In this document: positions 61,807-64,000 of the stretch, piece by piece
Layout of the letters: every line of letters starts with the position of its first letter
Position numbering within the stretch: the first letter of the stretch is position 1
Notes under the pieces: generated by a model
Databases searched by the model: none
What the model saw: only the letters and a program-made list of their open reading frames with translations
Told to the model about the DNA's origin: nothing
Assembly: GCF_009208735.1 (NCBI RefSeq)
Contig: NZ_WFLJ01000009.1
Location: 186,001 to 250,000 of the forward strand
Source of the DNA: Janthinobacterium rivuli
GTDB taxonomy: Bacteria; Pseudomonadota; Gammaproteobacteria; Burkholderiales; Burkholderiaceae_D
Direction: 5' to 3'
Length of the DNA: 64,000 nt
Program-made: the position numbers and the translations under genes

Positions 61807-61849
61807 CCGGGAAAAGGTGATTGAATGTACCTTACACCAGTTTTCCCGG
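61807..61849 (-). promoter_or_regulatory. Hairpin in the msrP leader overlapping its ribosome-binding region
   Basis: CCGGGAAAA (61807-61815) and TTTTCCCGG (61841-61849) are perfectly complementary; GGTG (61816-61819) and CACC (61835-61838) extend the stem. On the minus strand, the 3' arm ends in the GG of the msrP GGAG. It may hold the site closed or mark the end of ccsB. Confidence 0.45.
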
Positions 61850-61871
61850 GCCGTTCATGACGCTTCTGTCA

Positions 61872-63023
61872 TTAAAGCTTTCCGTAAGAGTGCAGGCCGG
61901 AAAGGAACATATTCACGCCCAAAAACGCGAACGTCGTCACCAGCAGACCCACCAGCGCCCACCACGAGGCGACGCGGCCACGCAAGCCCGTCATCAATCG
62001 CATGTGCAGCCAGGCTGCATAGTTGAGCCAAACGATCAGCGCCCACGTTTCCTTCGGGTCCCACGACCAGTAGCCGCCCCATGCCTCGGCTGCCCACAAG
62101 GCGCCCAGGATGGTCGCTACCGTGAAGAAAGCGAAGCCGACGGAAATGGCCTTGTACATCACGTCGTCGAGCACTTCCAGCGACGGCAGGCGGTCGACCA
62201 GGTAGCCGCTCGATTTGAGCAGATAGGCCGCCGCCACCATGGCCGACAGGGCGAACGTACCATAGCCGATGAAGTTGGCCGGCACATGGATCTTCATCCA
62301 CCAGCTTTGCAGGGCCGGCACCAGCGGCTGGATTTCGGCCGCGTCGCGCGTGACCGTGTACCACATCAGGAACACGACGGCCGCCGAAATGACCAGCATG
62401 ACGAAGGCGCCCAGCTGGCGCGTCGCATAATGTTGCTCGTAGTACAGATAGAACATGGCCGTGATCAAGGAAAACAGGATGAACACTTCATACAGGTTCG
62501 ACACGGGAATGTGGCCCACGTCGGCGCCGATCAGGTAAGACTCGTACCAGCGCACCAGCATGCCCGTCAGGCCCAGCACCACGCCGGCCCAGCACAGCAG
62601 GGAGCCGACGGAGGAGCCGAATTCCGAGCGCGCCACCAGGCCGATCCAGTAGAACAGGGTCGACAGCACGAACAGGGTGCCCATCCACAGGATGGCGGAC
62701 TGGCTCGACAAGATGTACTTCAGGAAGAATTTCTGGTTCGCCATCTCCAGGTGGCCCGCGTACAGCTCGATGGCGAACAGCGACAGCACAGCCGCCAGGG
62801 GAATCAGCCAGCGCACGGGCTTCCAGTGCCAGCCCAGCCACGCGAACGTGGGCGCCGCGGCCAGCAGGATGGCCTTCTCATAGATATCCATGAAGGCGCC
62901 AAAGCGCATCAGGCCGAACAGGGAGGCGGCCAGCAAGCCGGCGCCATACAGCCAATCGATCAGGCTCAGGCGCTTGAAAAATCCTGGTTCCTGCGTATAT
63001 ATTTGCTTGTTTGCCAATTCCAT
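61872..63023 (-). CDS. ccsB: Cytochrome c maturation protein CcsB (CcsA/ResC family, System II)
   Basis: About 383 aa, eight or more membrane segments. The tryptophan-rich WWD heme-binding motif is present as AWGGYWSWDPKETWALIVW near residue 305, with conserved flanking histidines in KIHVPANFIGYG and AAWLHMRL. With ResB/Ccs1 it exports heme and ligates it to apocytochromes. The ATG at 63023 is best placed after GGAG; ATGs at 63026 and 63035 are in frame. It is 50 bp downstream of resB. Confidence 0.92.
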   Translation of the reverse strand: MELANKQIYTQEPGFFKRLSLIDWLYGAGLLAASLFGLMRFGAFMDIYEKAILLAAAPTFAWLGWHWKPVRWLIPLAAVLSLFAIELYAGHLEMANQKFFLKYILSSQSAILWMGTLFVLSTLFYWIGLVARSEFGSSVGSLLCWAGVVLGLTGMLVRWYESYLIGADVGHIPVSNLYEVFILFSLITAMFYLYYEQHYATRQLGAFVMLVISAAVVFLMWYTVTRDAAEIQPLVPALQSWWMKIHVPANFIGYGTFALSAMVAAAYLLKSSGYLVDRLPSLEVLDDVMYKAISVGFAFFTVATILGALWAAEAWGGYWSWDPKETWALIVWLNYAAWLHMRLMTGLRGRVASWWALVGLLVTTFAFLGVNMFLSGLHSYGKL

Positions 63024-63072
63024 CATTTTCTCCATTCCCGGCGACGCGCAAGCGTCCCAGACACAGCGCAGC

Positions 63073-64000
63073 TTACGCCGATTGCGGCAGCTTTGCCTTC
63101 AAGTTCTCAAATTCTTTTTCAAAATCCAGCGTCTTGCGTTGCGTGCTCATGGCCATCAAGGCTTCGCTGCCGCCGTCCGCATCCTTGAGCCACACCCACA
63201 AGCGGCGCTCGCGGATATAAAACATGGAAAATACGCCGATCACGAGGAACAGGCAACCGAGGTAGACCACACTCTTGCCCGGCGAACGCGTCACCTGCAG
63301 CACGGACGCCTTGATTTCCGTGAAGTCGTCCAGTTGCAGATACACGGGCGCGCCATAGAAGAAGCTGTCGGACAGCGCATTCGTGGCCAGTTGCAGGAAG
63401 CGGCCGTGCTTGTCATCGGCCTCGATGGCTTTCAAGCCATCCTGGGCGCGCGCCGCCTGCCACAAGTCCCACAGGCTGCCATTCAAGATTTTCATGAAGA
63501 TATCGGCCGCTTTTTCTTGCTCGGCGGCAGGGATTTTCTCCAGGAAACGCGAAATGGCGAGGAAACCGCCCTCTTGCCCATTGCCAGCAAAGATGCCCAG
63601 GCTCTTCGCCGCCGACTCCTGCAGCTGGCTGCGCAAGGCTTCCGCGCCCGCCTGCGGCATGGCGCGCGCCGCATAGCGCGTGGCGGCCTGCTGGCGCAAC
63701 GCGGGATCTTGCAGCGCGGCACGCAGGCGCATCCATTCGTTCACACTGTAATTGTCATCGGCGGGAATGCGCAGATAGCTGAACGGGTCGCTGGGGTTGA
63801 CGCGCATGCCGGCCAGGAACACCGTCGTGCCATCGACGGTGACGGGCTGCATGTAGTTCTGGTACTCGCGCGCCTGGCCCGTCTTGTCGCGCAATTTGTA
63901 TTGCACCGACGGTCCCACGTTCTTGAGATCCTTGTTATTCGCGTTCTTCGCGGCCGAACCGAGGCGCTTGTCCAGGCCGACGGCGAATTTATCGTTAAAA
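63073..64000 (-). CDS. resB: Cytochrome c biogenesis protein ResB (Ccs1), 5' end beyond the window
   Basis: About 309 C-terminal residues are visible; the frame is open to the window edge. They include a large periplasmic part (VGPSVQYKLRDKTGQAREYQ, TVFLAGMRVNPSDPFSYLRI, FFYGAPVYLQLDDFTEIKAS), the last membrane helix (GKSVVYLGCLFLVIGVFSMF) and the cytosolic tail with YIRERRLWVWL. These match ResB/Ccs1. It acts with CcsB in System II heme attachment. Confidence 0.9.
   Translation of the reverse strand, partial: FNDKFAVGLDKRLGSAAKNANNKDLKNVGPSVQYKLRDKTGQAREYQNYMQPVTVDGTTVFLAGMRVNPSDPFSYLRIPADDNYSVNEWMRLRAALQDPALRQQAATRYAARAMPQAGAEALRSQLQESAAKSLGIFAGNGQEGGFLAISRFLEKIPAAEQEKAADIFMKILNGSLWDLWQAARAQDGLKAIEADDKHGRFLQLATNALSDSFFYGAPVYLQLDDFTEIKASVLQVTRSPGKSVVYLGCLFLVIGVFSMFYIRERRLWVWLKDADGGSEALMAMSTQRKTLDFEKEFENLKAKLPQSA

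Noticed and set aside
1..64000. CRISPR arrays, IS elements, prophage genes, toxin-antitoxin pairs
   Set aside because: No regularly spaced direct repeats, transposase, integrase or phage structural genes were found; the HTH/DUF2975 pair is not a toxin-antitoxin system by its domains.

Overview
The window is a gene-dense, GC-rich chromosomal stretch with the codon usage and gene order of a betaproteobacterium. The closest match I can argue for is the family Oxalobacteraceae (Janthinobacterium/Massilia/Duganella type). Signs are the kdsD-kdsC-lptC-lptA-lptB-rpoN-hpf operon, the lolB-ispE-tRNA-Gln-prs-rplY-pth-ychF order, the mrcA/pilM divergence followed by pilMNOPQ-aroK-aroB, System II cytochrome c maturation genes (ccsB/resB), and cyaY divergent from lptM. 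No plasmid, phage, IS element, rRNA or CRISPR array is visible. Genus assignment is inference from synteny only.

Layout. 1-640 is the 3' end of rapZ. A ~120-bp imperfect palindrome separates it from a convergent 3-hydroxyisobutyryl-CoA hydrolase-like gene. 1980-7478 (minus) is the LPS/Kdo/sigma-54 operon (kdsD, kdsC, lptC, lptA, lptB, rpoN, hpf). 7563-14148 holds a CPA2 antiporter, a diguanylate cyclase, a MOSC protein, a periplasmic asparaginase, and a small lipoprotein/MipA pair. 14154-25606 is a complete iron-siderophore uptake locus on the minus strand: a Fur-boxed ECF sigma/anti-sigma pair, two fused TMD-NBD ABC half-transporters, a classical permease2-ATPase-binding protein importer and a TonB receptor with a signalling domain. 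Two near-identical 40-bp promoter-like elements inside it look like the targets of its own sigma factor. 25903-26721 is a lone sulfotransferase-like gene. 26984-34524 carries ychF, a small HTH/DUF2975 pair, a serine hydrolase, pth, rplY, prs, tRNA-Gln, ispE and lolB, followed by a ~99-bp palindromic repeat and a large TPR protein.

36603-42975 (plus) runs mutM, a dynamin-like GTPase, mutY, ttrS and ttrR with very tight spacing. It meets head-on the tetrathionate reductase operon ttrB-ttrC-ttrA (42972-48018, minus), and the stop codons of ttrR and ttrA overlap. 48164-56905 (minus) holds dgt, an in-frame aroK-aroB fusion, a large Ig-repeat lipoprotein and an unusually compact pil cluster: pilM with its middle missing, pilN, a pilO-pilP fusion, and a pilQ without AMIN domains. 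57198-64000 has the PBP1A gene, cyaY, lptM, the msrPQ methionine-sulfoxide repair pair, ccsB and a partial resB.

Functional themes are envelope construction (LPS transport, Kdo synthesis, LolB, LptM, PBP1A, pilus secretin), iron acquisition, oxidative damage control (mutM/mutY, msrPQ, frataxin) and anaerobic respiration with tetrathionate. The most unusual items are the reduced and fused pil/aro cluster, the paired ECF promoters, the linkage of the tetrathionate regulators to the mutM-mutY transcript, and several well-formed palindromic elements in intergenic DNA.
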